Below are positions 19,822-28,271 of a DNA stretch of 64,000 nucleotides, piece by piece (position 1 is the stretch's first letter; the number at the start of each line of letters is the position of its first letter). The position numbers and the translations under genes are program-made. Under the pieces are notes generated by a model. The model made no database searches, was not told where the DNA came from, and worked only from the letters and a program-made list of their open reading frames with translations. The stretch covers positions 1 through 64,000 of the forward strand of contig CAIRYK010000047.1 of NCBI GenBank assembly GCA_903882805.1, read 5' to 3'. The stretch comes from an uncultured Bacteroidota bacterium (GTDB lineage Bacteria; Bacteroidota; Bacteroidia; Chitinophagales; Chitinophagaceae).

Positions 19822-20712
19822 ATGCACATACGCGAAACAAACACCATCTCGGAAACCGAACTAATTCTTACTCCGCAATCGGAAGTATATCATTTGCACC
19901 TTCAGCCACATCAGTTGGCAAACACTGTGATCACCGTGGGTAGCCCCGACCGTGTGGCCGAGGTATCAAAACATTTCGATAGTATAGAACACCGCGCACA
20001 AAACCGCGAGTTTATCACCCACACCGGCTATATAGGCAAAAAGCCTATTGCGGTTATCAGTACAGGCATAGGCACCGGCAACATAGATATTGTACTCAAC
20101 GAACTGGATGCTCTGGTAAACATAGACTTTACAACCAGAACAATAAAAGAACAAAAAACCGAGCTTAATATTATTCGACTAGGCACTTGCGGCACATTGC
20201 AGAAAGATGTAGCGGTTAATAGCTTTATTGTGTCTACCCACGCCATAGGCCTCGACAATCTGTTGCACTACTATAATTTCCAGAATAGCGAGGCGGAAGT
20301 GGAATTACTCAATGCTTTTACTACGCAAACCGGCATTGGCGATGGCGTTATTAAGCCCTACCTGAACGATTGCGCCGATACGCTGCTGAATAAATTTGGC
20401 AATGGTTACCTGCGCGGTATTACCGCCACTTGCCCGGGATTTTACGCCCCACAAGGACGTAGTGTGCGCCTGACCCCTGTGTACCCAGACCTGCTCGACC
20501 GCATGGCAGGCTTTACGCACCACAACAGCCGCGTTCTCAATTTCGAAATGGAAACTGCCGCTATATATGGCTTGGGTAAGCTGCTTGGGCATAATTGTCT
20601 GTCGGTAAGCGTAGCTTTAGCCAACCGCGCCACACATACTTTTTCTACAGATCCAGATGCTGCGGTAGAAAGGATGATCGTGCAGTCGCTCGAAATTATT
20701 GCTGCTGTTTAA
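19822..20712 (+). CDS. Nucleoside phosphorylase, uridine phosphorylase-like
   Basis: 296 residues from the ATG at 19822; a TTG at 19777 would add 15 unconserved residues. Family signatures are VGSPDRV near the N-terminus (phosphate binding), GTCGTLQ, and NFEMETAAIYGL, where the Glu-Met-Glu segment contacts the ribose. These place it in the PNP/UDP (type I) family, and the size and motif wording favour uridine phosphorylase over purine phosphorylase. It faces away from the cytidine deaminase operon, which suggests a pyrimidine nucleoside salvage locus. Confidence 0.85.
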   Translation: MHIRETNTISETELILTPQSEVYHLHLQPHQLANTVITVGSPDRVAEVSKHFDSIEHRAQNREFITHTGYIGKKPIAVISTGIGTGNIDIVLNELDALVNIDFTTRTIKEQKTELNIIRLGTCGTLQKDVAVNSFIVSTHAIGLDNLLHYYNFQNSEAEVELLNAFTTQTGIGDGVIKPYLNDCADTLLNKFGNGYLRGITATCPGFYAPQGRSVRLTPVYPDLLDRMAGFTHHNSRVLNFEMETAAIYGLGKLLGHNCLSVSVALANRATHTFSTDPDAAVERMIVQSLEIIAAV

Positions 20713-20727
20713 TATACCAGTCTTAAA

Positions 20728-20768
20728 TGTCAACGCCCCGCGATTTGCGGGGCGTTGACATTTATATT
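20728..20768. terminator. Bidirectional terminator between convergent genes
   Basis: A perfect 14-bp GC-rich stem (20728-20741 with 20747-20760, loop GATTT) is followed by T-rich sequence on the plus strand. It sits between the phosphorylase stop and the convergent YHYH gene stop and can serve both. Confidence 0.88.
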
Positions 20769-20783
20769 AAAACACAAAAGTAT

Positions 20784-22142
20784 TTATCGCAAAATAGAAA
20801 CACGCTGGCTTACTACGCCTGCGCTGCTCATTATCTTCACTACGTAGTCGCCATTATAGAGCGTCTTGGTATCGAAATAAGCTATAGTGCTGCCTTGGTA
20901 CAAAGTTGTTTTTTGCTGCAGTCTACCGGTAATATCATACAGTTCAATCGCTACGTTTTCGTAGGTAAGATTATTGAGCTGAACAGCAATGTAGTCGGCC
21001 GCCGGATTGGGGAAGATATTAACAGATGGCAACTCATTGATTGAAGTTACGCCGGTAGTTGGCGTCACATAAGGTGTTACCGTTTCTGTAATAGAAGTTA
21101 CTTTCTGTGCGTTCCTAACGCCATAGTAAGTTGGGCCTATCATATAGGGATACGCCGAATTCCAGTTGGCATCAACGGTGCAGAAATAGGCATAAGTGCC
21201 CAGTGGATATTCCGGTGTTACGCAGAAGCGACCATTATGATCGTCCAGATAATCGGGCGTGCCGGTTGTAGTTGGGTTGTACTGATAATCCTCGCGGAAC
21301 AAACCCAGTGGATAAGTCATACTAACCGCCGGGCCCGGAGTAACCGAGCCGCCGCCGGCATAGGTGGTGCGCGTAGTAATGCTACGGAGCGTGTAGCTCG
21401 ACTTCATGCGTACGATACCGCCTGTGCCATCTATATTTTTGTAGGCATAGGCGCCATATACCGGGAAGCCATCGTAGGCAAAACCAAGCAATGGCGAGTG
21501 ACGGGTACTATCTATAGCATACAGCGCATCGGCAGTGTACACGTTGCAAATAGTAGATATTACTGTGCGATCGAGATTGAAAGCGCTCGGGTTTTGGTGG
21601 TGGTGGTAGTTGCCCATGGCAGGGTGCCCCTTGCTACAGTCGAAACCGCCTTTTTCGGCTACTACTGCATCTCGGTTCCATACGCCGTCGCCCATGCCGC
21701 CCAGCGGTCCGCCTGCAAGCGCGCCGGTCGAGTTTTTCCACGATACGCCGTCGCGATAATCGAACATAGCAACGCCGTTGATGAAAATGCCAATATTACC
21801 GCCGGTAGTGCTGGTGGGCGTACCCGTGTTTTGCACAGGATTGAGCGATATTTTAAATATGGCATTCTGATTACTGGCTATAGATGGATTGCCATCCAGA
21901 AACGGACCGGTAATATAGGCCGGTATGCCCTTTGTGCGCACATATACCCAGTTGGACGAATAGAGCACTGTTTGCACATTGGCCGAATCGGCGTCTACTA
22001 TAGGCGTAGGCACGCCAGACACATAGTGGCGACCGGTAATGCCCGAGCGGTTTTGCAACCACGATAATATTGCCGGGTTGGTCTGCGCCATCGCCATGAC
22101 GCCGCTCGACATAAAGGCCAGTAGTAAAGCTGTTTTTTTCAT
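20784..22142 (-). CDS. YHYH-domain protein with T9SS sorting domain
   Basis: 452 residues. A signal peptide (ending MAMAQ) precedes a YHYH-type domain, recognised by GHPAMGNYHHHQNP at about residues 178-191 and by LLGFAYDGFPVYG. A His-rich motif of this kind suggests metal binding, which is inference. The C-terminus is a T9SS type A sorting domain (NIFPNPAADYIAV, then YDITGRL and VVSQRVSILR). It lies 61 bases (from the stop) downstream of a diheme peroxidase gene on the same strand and probably shares its transcript. Confidence 0.87.
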   Translation of the reverse strand: MKKTALLLAFMSSGVMAMAQTNPAILSWLQNRSGITGRHYVSGVPTPIVDADSANVQTVLYSSNWVYVRTKGIPAYITGPFLDGNPSIASNQNAIFKISLNPVQNTGTPTSTTGGNIGIFINGVAMFDYRDGVSWKNSTGALAGGPLGGMGDGVWNRDAVVAEKGGFDCSKGHPAMGNYHHHQNPSAFNLDRTVISTICNVYTADALYAIDSTRHSPLLGFAYDGFPVYGAYAYKNIDGTGGIVRMKSSYTLRSITTRTTYAGGGSVTPGPAVSMTYPLGLFREDYQYNPTTTGTPDYLDDHNGRFCVTPEYPLGTYAYFCTVDANWNSAYPYMIGPTYYGVRNAQKVTSITETVTPYVTPTTGVTSINELPSVNIFPNPAADYIAVQLNNLTYENVAIELYDITGRLQQKTTLYQGSTIAYFDTKTLYNGDYVVKIMSSAGVVSQRVSILR

Positions 22143-22203
22143 GAATATGTTGTTTGTTTTGGCTGGTACATTTCTTAGACGCTAAGATTTATAAAATCCT
22201 TCA

Positions 22204-23226
22204 CTAAGGCTGAAAAATATTTTTCGGATATCCGTAATCCGGATTATGAATAAAATGCCTGTCGCTAAGCGTAACCAAAAATGCTATCAGGTCTATTTTT
22301 TCATTGGCGGTAAGCGCAACAGGCCGCCGCAAAAGTGGCGACAAGGTGGGGCTCTCCGCTATACTCCCGGTATAATGCCCCAATACATCGTACAGTTTTT
22401 CAAATCTTCCGTCGTGCATATACGGAAACGAATATTCTATATTCCGCAAGGTGGGCGTTTTAAACTTTAGCGAGTCGGCAGGGTTGCCGGTAATCTTCAT
22501 CCGGCCTATATCGGCCAACTGTGCATCCACTGGCAGTCCGTTGTTCTCAAAACCGAGATTGGTAAACAACGGTTCGGTATGGCATCCGTTGCAATGTCGC
22601 TGAAAAAGCAGGTATCCGTTTTGCTCTTGGGCAGTAAATTCGCTCTGCTTACGCATTACGCTGTCGTACTTGGCATTGCTGCTTATCAGCGTTAGCATAA
22701 ATGCGCCTATTGCCTCCTGCAAACGCTCGCCGGTGGCGGCGCTATCGCCAAACGACTGATAAAATAAAATGCGATATAGCGGTTGTCTGTTTAGCTTTGC
22801 CGCCACCCCTTCTACAGTTTCGGCCATTTCATCGGGATGTTTTATCGGCAACTCCGCCTGATTGTATATGCTGGCCACCCTGCCGTCCCACATAAAACTG
22901 GCGTTCCAGGCCAGATTCATCAGCGATGGCGAATTGCGCACGCCCACCCTACCGTCTATACCATGGCTCAGCGCATGGTCTACATGCGTGAATGCTGCAT
23001 ACTGAGTGTGGCACGACGAACAAGAAATAGTACTATCGCGCGAAAGTACAGGGTCGTAAAACAACGCCCTGCCCAGCAAAACCTTATTGGGAGACAACGG
23101 TTTTCTACTTTGATCATTTGCCGGTTTGGGCCAGCCTTTAGGCAGGGTTAGTCTTAACTTTTTAGGCAAAGAAAAAGCTACTGTAAATACCGCCGCAAAT
23201 AAACCTATAGCAATTAATTTCTTCAT
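22204..23226 (-). CDS. Diheme cytochrome c peroxidase / MauG-family protein
   Basis: 340 residues from ATG 23226; an upstream ATG at 23259 precedes the signal segment MKKLIAIGLFAA and is less likely. Two c-type heme motifs are visible, CSSCH (about residue 71) and CNGCH (about 219), together with the conserved FMWDGR segment and FPYMHDGRF near the C-terminus, as in bacterial cytochrome c peroxidases and MauG. These enzymes work in the periplasm, reducing peroxide or oxidatively modifying a partner protein. The YHYH gene follows directly, which hints at a partner relation. Confidence 0.9.
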   Translation of the reverse strand: MKKLIAIGLFAAVFTVAFSLPKKLRLTLPKGWPKPANDQSRKPLSPNKVLLGRALFYDPVLSRDSTISCSSCHTQYAAFTHVDHALSHGIDGRVGVRNSPSLMNLAWNASFMWDGRVASIYNQAELPIKHPDEMAETVEGVAAKLNRQPLYRILFYQSFGDSAATGERLQEAIGAFMLTLISSNAKYDSVMRKQSEFTAQEQNGYLLFQRHCNGCHTEPLFTNLGFENNGLPVDAQLADIGRMKITGNPADSLKFKTPTLRNIEYSFPYMHDGRFEKLYDVLGHYTGSIAESPTLSPLLRRPVALTANEKIDLIAFLVTLSDRHFIHNPDYGYPKNIFQP

Positions 23227-23358
23227 TATCAACCAAGTGTATGGGCTAAGCCGCAACAATAACCAATAGCTAAAGGTAGAATAATATCTTGTTTATGGGG
23301 AGATGATGATATTTTGTGATGGTGGTGGGGCAGTTAGGATTATTCTTAACGTGTATAA

Positions 23359-23426
23359 CTAAACGCCGGTTACAAACCAGCTACTTAGCAGACTTCAGCG
23401 ATCTGTAGGAACGATCGTGCGAGATG
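23359..23426. repeat. Dispersed repeat, copy 1, in the 23.3-23.6 kb intergenic
   Basis: A 68-base segment starting CTAAACGCCGGTTACAAAC and ending CGAGATG aligns without gaps, at roughly 70-75% identity, to 26423-26490 in the same orientation. A C9 run follows at 23427-23435. The two copies bracket the Cys-rich and NHL genes. The rest of 23260-23629 shows no coding content. Confidence 0.7.
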
Positions 23427-23629
23427 CCCCCCCCCTTTTGTGAGGAACAGCGCTGCTACAACCGGCGCACACGAGATGGTTGCTTACTACTGAGCAACGT
23501 CCCCCCTTATTGTTCCAGCTAAAAAAAAAATAGAAAAGTTACACTATATACACACATTACATAACTTCGCACAATTACAAGGTAGTATTTCGTTATTTTG
23601 TATCATAAACAGCCATATTCCCCTACCTT

Positions 23630-24493
23630 ATGAAAACATCAATCACTATCTTATTTCTTTTACTTACCTATTTTGCCAATGCGCATATTGTACCTGTTGC
23701 TAATGCAAGCGGTTCTTGCAACACAATATGCGAAGCTGGTTGTAACACAGTTATACTCAGTGGGGAATGCAATACATTAAGTTGTCAAGTTTACTTTGGT
23801 GGTATACTTGGCGGACAAAGCAATAAGATGTGCAATATTAAAAGTACATCTATAGTAGGCGGCTGCAACAACTTTGTGTGTAATGGCTGGTATTCAGGTG
23901 TTTTTGCCGGGCATTGCAATTTAGTGGAAAATCATTGTTCCGTTGTGATTGGTGGTGAGTGCAATAAGGTACTTTGCACTTATTCGTCTGCATTTGGTTT
24001 ATGCAATACCGTAGCTGGACTTAGTTCAATTATCGCCTCAGGTACATGCAATAGCATTAACAGTGGTGTCGGCTATTCTAACCACAATGGTATATTTAGC
24101 GGCTGCAACAACAGTATAGTTAGAAGTGGTGAGTATTATGCTGTAGAATATAGTACGATATTAGGTGGTGGAGATAACTGTATAGATTCTGGCCCAGGCA
24201 GTAGCGATTGCACAAGGTACAGTAGCATACTGGGTGGGCAAAACAACCTTGTGTGTGCAGGTGTGAAGCACGGTTCTATATTGGGTGGTAGTGGAAATAC
24301 TTTGAAGCACAATTGTGCCGCAGTATTTGGTAGCGGAATTACATCCGTTTGCGATGGGGGATTTCACACTAATTTCTTGATTGCATGTGATACACCTTCT
24401 GGTTATTCTTCTGGTTATTGCTGTGGTACGATTTTCAGTTCAACAACTACTTCACCTCCAATGGGAGCAGTAGCATTATATATAAAAATATAA
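23630..24493 (+). CDS. Cys-rich beta-roll (YadA-head-like) secreted protein
   Basis: 287 residues with a signal peptide (ending YFANAH). The mature protein is made of about 13 short repeats of 15-25 residues with the pattern S-x-I/V-x-GG-x-CN-x-I/V, for example IVGGCNN, IIASGTCNSI and ILGGQNNLV. The S-I-GG-x-N rhythm is that of left-handed beta-rolls such as YadA heads, but here most turns carry a Cys before the Asn, so the roll may be stabilised by disulfides or bind metal. No T9SS domain or membrane anchor is visible. The NHL gene starts three bases after its stop, so the two are surely co-transcribed. Confidence 0.7.
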   Translation: MKTSITILFLLLTYFANAHIVPVANASGSCNTICEAGCNTVILSGECNTLSCQVYFGGILGGQSNKMCNIKSTSIVGGCNNFVCNGWYSGVFAGHCNLVENHCSVVIGGECNKVLCTYSSAFGLCNTVAGLSSIIASGTCNSINSGVGYSNHNGIFSGCNNSIVRSGEYYAVEYSTILGGGDNCIDSGPGSSDCTRYSSILGGQNNLVCAGVKHGSILGGSGNTLKHNCAAVFGSGITSVCDGGFHTNFLIACDTPSGYSSGYCCGTIFSSTTTSPPMGAVALYIKI

Positions 24494-24496
24494 TAT

Positions 24497-25831
24497 ATGA
24501 AAAAAACACTAATGCTTTATTTATTTACGAGTCTATCTATTATGTGCAAAGCTCAAATAATTACGACAGTTGCGGGCGGGGGTACGATGGGTGATGGTGC
24601 ACTTGCAATTAATGCAAGAATTGATCATCCTTGTGGCTTGGTATTTAGTAAGAATAGAGAATTGTATATTGCGTCAGGAAGTTCGAATAAAGTGCGCAAA
24701 ATTGATTCTTGTGGTGTAATTTCAACAATAGCAGGAACTGGCATATCTGGTTATAGTGGCGATTTTGGGGCAGCCACCACTTCACTTATTAATTTCCCGA
24801 TAGGGATTGCACTTGATACAAGTAGTAATATTTACTTTTCTGAGTTAAATAATCACGTAATCAGAAGAGTAGATCGTTTGTCTGGGGTGATAACAACAAT
24901 TTGTGGTAATGGAACCGCTGGGTATTCAGGTGATAATGGACCTGCATCTGCTGCGCTTTTACGGAATCCACAGAACATTCATATTGACAGATTTAATGCA
25001 ATTTATATATCGGACAACAATCATGTAATAAGAAAGATTGATGCTTCTGGTGTTATTACTACAATTGCAGGTACAGGGGTTGCAGGTTTTAATGGAGATG
25101 GAATATTAGCTACTAATGCACAATTATATTTTCCACAAGACGTTACAACGGACAGGTACGGTAATGTGTATATATGTGACCAAGGAAACTCTAGGATAAG
25201 AAAAGTAGATTTATCTGGTAGAATTTCAACCTTTGCAGGCAATGGTGCTTACACTTATATCGGTGACGGTATACCTGCTACTAATGCTCAGTTTGTCCCC
25301 AATTTTCTTAGATTTGACACCATAGGTAATTTGTACATAGCTGGAGGTGAACGTTGCTACAAAATTGATACTTTTGGTATTTTCCGTACGATTGTAGGTA
25401 ATGGTACAATGTCTACGACTGGTGATGGTGGGCCAGCAACGGCGGCAACTATTGATCACGCGGTGGGGGTGGCTATTGATATGTGTGGTAATCCGTACTT
25501 TTCTTCAATTGAAAGCAACACAATTCGTAAAGTCATCTACGATACTACATGTAAATATTGCAGTACGTCCACACTGGGCAGTGTTGTGGTAAACAGTAGC
25601 AGTAATGTACAGATTTTCCCTAATCCCACCCACGATGCATTTTCCATTACAGCCCCCAAACCGCTACAGGCAGTGCAGCTTAGCAATGCTATGGGGCAGG
25701 TAGTATATAATGCGCAGTACTACGGTAGCCACGCTACTATAAGCATTGCCGGGCTCCCTGTGGGTATGTACCTGGTGCGCATCACCTACTGCGATGGCGC
25801 TACTTCAGTGCAGCGGATGGTGAAGGATTAA
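24497..25831 (+). CDS. NHL-repeat propeller protein with T9SS sorting domain
   Basis: 444 residues. A signal peptide (ending MCKAQ) precedes about six NHL blades, each with the form IRKID-x-x-GVITTIAGTG-x-x-G-x-x-GDG and a following D-x-x-GN-x-YI. A T9SS type A domain ends the protein (QIFPNPTHDAFSI, LSNAMGQVV, GMYLVRI, VQRMVKD). NHL propellers bind proteins, glycans or RNA; the ligand here is unknown. It is the second gene of a two-gene unit with the Cys-rich beta-roll protein. Related NHL genes occur at 38507-41167 and 62222-63358. Confidence 0.9.
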   Translation: MKKTLMLYLFTSLSIMCKAQIITTVAGGGTMGDGALAINARIDHPCGLVFSKNRELYIASGSSNKVRKIDSCGVISTIAGTGISGYSGDFGAATTSLINFPIGIALDTSSNIYFSELNNHVIRRVDRLSGVITTICGNGTAGYSGDNGPASAALLRNPQNIHIDRFNAIYISDNNHVIRKIDASGVITTIAGTGVAGFNGDGILATNAQLYFPQDVTTDRYGNVYICDQGNSRIRKVDLSGRISTFAGNGAYTYIGDGIPATNAQFVPNFLRFDTIGNLYIAGGERCYKIDTFGIFRTIVGNGTMSTTGDGGPATAATIDHAVGVAIDMCGNPYFSSIESNTIRKVIYDTTCKYCSTSTLGSVVVNSSSNVQIFPNPTHDAFSITAPKPLQAVQLSNAMGQVVYNAQYYGSHATISIAGLPVGMYLVRITYCDGATSVQRMVKD

Positions 25832-25841
25832 AGAGTTTAGG

Positions 25842-25891
25842 TATCGGTGGCGATGTGGGGTGTAACCTACATTGCCACCGGTATTTTTTTA
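25842..25891 (+). terminator. Intrinsic terminator after the NHL gene
   Basis: A long near-perfect stem (about 25843-25860 with 25865-25884, containing CGGTGGC and GCCACCG) is followed by seven T on the plus strand. Confidence 0.85.
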
Positions 25892-26144
25892 GCAGGGTTG
25901 GTTCTGTGTCCCTACAGTTAGAAGACACTGCAATTGTATCACAAACAGCAGCAATAATACCCATGAAAACAGCAACTGGCTTACTTGCGAAATTTGCTAA
26001 ATTAGGTATTAGTAACCAAGAGCGGGAGTGTTCCACAGGATCAATCCCGCTAAAGTAGCCGGTTTGCCACCCACGTATATTCTTAATTTCTGCGGGTTCT
26101 ACATTTATTGGCAGGTGTGCATTTTTAGATGTTCAGCTAACATA

Positions 26145-26391
26145 TCCGCGCGCCAACCACCCCTCTTCGTGTGGAACAGCTTCGCTAATTCCTCACGAAC
26201 ATCCCCTCCTAAAAACAGGAGGGGTGTGTATTTTACACAACTCATTTATCTACAGCAGAATACACAATATAAAATTAGATAACAAATATAGAAAACAACC
26301 GAAACACCCCCATCCTGTTTTTAGGAGGGGACGTTTGCGCCGGGACAGCGAAGCTGCACCCGGCGCAAACCGGGGTGGTTGGCGCGCGGAT
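26145..26391. repeat. Large imperfect inverted repeat, MITE-like
   Basis: The left arm (26145-26226) and right arm (about 26305-26391) share CCGCGCGCCAACCACCCC at the outer end and CCCCTCCTAAAAACAGGA at the inner end in inverted orientation, with diverged middles that each form their own small hairpin. About 80 AT-rich bases separate the arms. No transposase lies within. It could be a non-autonomous element or a large terminator-like structure. The rest of 25892-26585 holds no gene. Confidence 0.7.
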
Positions 26392-26422
26392 GGGTAGACT
26401 TGCCTGTACTTGAAAATAACCA

Positions 26423-26490
26423 CTAAACGCCAGTTACAAACTGGCTACTTAGTAGACACCAGAGACCCTTCGGAACACTCGCGCCAGATG
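26423..26490. repeat. Dispersed repeat, copy 2
   Basis: Direct-orientation partner of 23359-23426, sharing CTAAACGCC, GTTACAAAC, GCTACTTAG and AGATG blocks at the same spacing. Confidence 0.7.
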
Positions 26491-26514
26491 GGTACCTGTT
26501 GATAAACGGTAGAT

Positions 26515-26544
26515 AAAAAATGCGGGGAAGCCCTGCCTCCCCGC
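26515..26544 (-). terminator. Terminator after the efflux remnant
   Basis: A 7-bp GC-rich stem (GCGGGGA with TCCCCGC) is followed by six T on the minus strand. It lies just past the stop of the outer-membrane-channel fragment and probably survives from the intact operon. Confidence 0.75.
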
Positions 26545-26585
26545 TAAACATGGTGTTGTGTATAGGTCATCCTCAATGCTTACGG

Positions 26586-27200
26586 TTATTTGCCGCCGAG
26601 CGCCCTGTATAACGCCACAGATCCGAAAAGAAGCTTCTTTTTGGTAAGCGTTACGTCCAGTTCCGCTTCAAGCGCATTCTTTTGTGCCGTTATTATCTCC
26701 ATATAGTTGGCATAACCCGCCACATACAGATCGTTAGATATATTCACCGCTTCATTCAGCCCGGCAGCGGCTTTCAAATTATAGCTATACTCCGAGCGCA
26801 AATTTTCAAGACTCTCTATACCCGTCGCCACCTCAAATACCGCGTTCATCACCGTTTTACCATATTGGTAAAATGCGCCCGTATGTTCTGCCAACATTTG
26901 ATTATAGTTGGCCCGCAGCGCATTCTTATTCAATACCGGCGCGGTGAGTCCACCCAACATACTGTAGGCAAACGAAGCTGGATTGAACAACATAGTAGCG
27001 CTATAAGTATTGTACCCGATGCCGCCTCCCAAATTTACCGATGGTAAAAAAGCAGCCTTTGCTGCCGCCACATCGGCATTCGTAGCCTTCAGTTCCAGTT
27101 CGGCTTGCAGTATATCCGGTCTGGCGCTCAGTAATCGGGCTGGCACGCCTATATGGGTTATGCGGTCGGCATCGGCTGTCGATAACGGGTTTCGGGGAAT
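26586..27200 (-). pseudogene. C-terminal fragment of TolC/OprM-type efflux channel
   Basis: About 205 codons align with the last part of the intact channel encoded at 31214-32647: PARLLSARPDILQAELEL matches PAQLLDNRPDIRQAEMQL, and both end in Y-x-ALGG. The frame continues upstream of the first usable start (GTG at 27146) as recognisable channel sequence (RNPLSTADADRITH) until about 27200, where it runs into adaptor sequence in another frame. The N-terminal half of the channel, including signal peptide, is gone. A non-functional remnant. Confidence 0.88.
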
Positions 27201-27451
27201 AGCGGTTGCATACCTTGGCCTTCATCTACATAACGTCCTTCCAGAAAACCGGATATTTTGCTTCTTATCTCCACATTCCGCACTGCTTGTATATCGGCTA
27301 CGTACAGCCTGTCAAGTTCCAGAGGGGTGGTTGCAAGCGTTACTACCGGCACCTCTGTAGGTTTAGCAATATCGGCGGTAGTGTTGTTATTGTTGCAGGA
27401 AACGACTACGGTCCCGGCTACAGCCAGGGCCAAAGTAAATATTTTACGCAT
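27158..27451 (-). pseudogene. N-terminal fragment of RND periplasmic adaptor
   Basis: 97 codons. A lipoprotein-type signal (VVVSC) precedes sequence matching the N-terminus of the intact adaptor at 35933-37009: VRNVEIRSKISGFLEG and YVDEGQ correspond to IHHIELRAQERGYLEK and FVDEGQ. After VDEGQGMQ the frame enters channel-gene sequence read out of frame and stops. Everything from the adaptor's lipoyl hairpin through the entire RND pump gene and the first half of the channel gene is missing, which is best explained by one internal deletion of several kilobases. Confidence 0.88.
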
Positions 27452-27531
27452 GAAATGATCTGTTGAATAAATAAAGAAAGGAGAAATCCCTACGGACTGT
27501 CTTTGTAAAAATGACTTCTTTAAAAATTCAA

Positions 27532-27909
27532 TTAGAATAGCGCATACCTGAACAGGAACACGTAGTAGGTGGGACGAATGAAATAATCTGAACTGAAGCA
27601 GGCAGCGGACTCATCTTCCGTTTCGGTATTACTGCGGATATGACAACCTCCCGGGCATAGTCCCGGACTACTGTAAAAAGGCGAATATGAATGCCGACGT
27701 CTAGCAATGTGGTGCCTTCTTTGAGGATGACTGATAGATGGCATTGCCTTTTGTTGCCATTGCTTGCTATAAGCAAACGTTTGCTCACCTCCTGTTTCTT
27801 CAATAATAGCAGCGAGCCTGGCGCGCTCCACATCGCTGCCCAAAACAATGCCATTATTACCAAGTAAAGGCAACAAAAACAACAGTACTAAAACTGTAGT
27901 TTTAACAAT
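27532..27909 (-). pseudogene. Possible decayed small secreted protein upstream of efflux remnant
   Basis: The frame reads a convincing signal-peptide-like start (IVKTTVLVLLFLLPLLG) but opens with ATT at 27909 rather than ATG; TTG at 27882 is the first conventional alternative and would cut the signal. The remaining roughly 110 residues are unlike known families. The intact efflux operon has a small secreted protein at the same relative position (37292-37702), with a similar signal and a similar aromatic ending. I infer that the two are paralogues and that this one is decayed; similarity is weak. Confidence 0.35.
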
Positions 27910-28234
27910 ACGCTGTATGTATACCAGTGAAACCAGACGATTGTATTATTGAGCAACGAAAATAACAGCGACAAACCTTAAAAAAAGTTAAAAATAGCTC
28001 TTTTAAAATGCTGCATACTGCTTAACTATCCCGCTATTGACAACAATAATATTATTCCCGTCAAACTTATGCTGCAGAAAGCAAGACACTTGTTGTTTAT
28101 GACTCCAACCCAAAAGGCACATGCTGCGTTCTACTCATTTGTTATACGCTGATTTTAAGTAAAAAAAGTGGATGGAGCTGTGTTGGATAATGTTAAATCA
28201 ATCCTTCAATAATACATCAATACGCCAAACAATG

Positions 28235-28242
28235 TAATTTTG
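28235..28242 (+). promoter_or_regulatory. Possible -7 box for the aldehyde dehydrogenase
   Basis: TAATTTTG matches TAnnTTTG and would give a start of transcription about 25 bases before the ATG at 28272. The -33 element is not obvious. Upstream, 27910-28234 is AT-rich and shows no gene. Confidence 0.4.
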
Positions 28243-28271
28243 CAAAAAAACTGAAAAAGACAATTTACGAC

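Noticed and set aside
21237-22067. A 276-codon plus-strand frame opposite the YHYH gene
   Set aside because: The minus-strand gene has a signal peptide, family motifs and a sorting domain; the opposite frame has none and is an antisense shadow.
27532-27882. An intact small gene starting at TTG 27882
   Set aside because: That start cuts into the signal-peptide-like segment, which begins further upstream with ATT; I list it only as a possible decayed gene.
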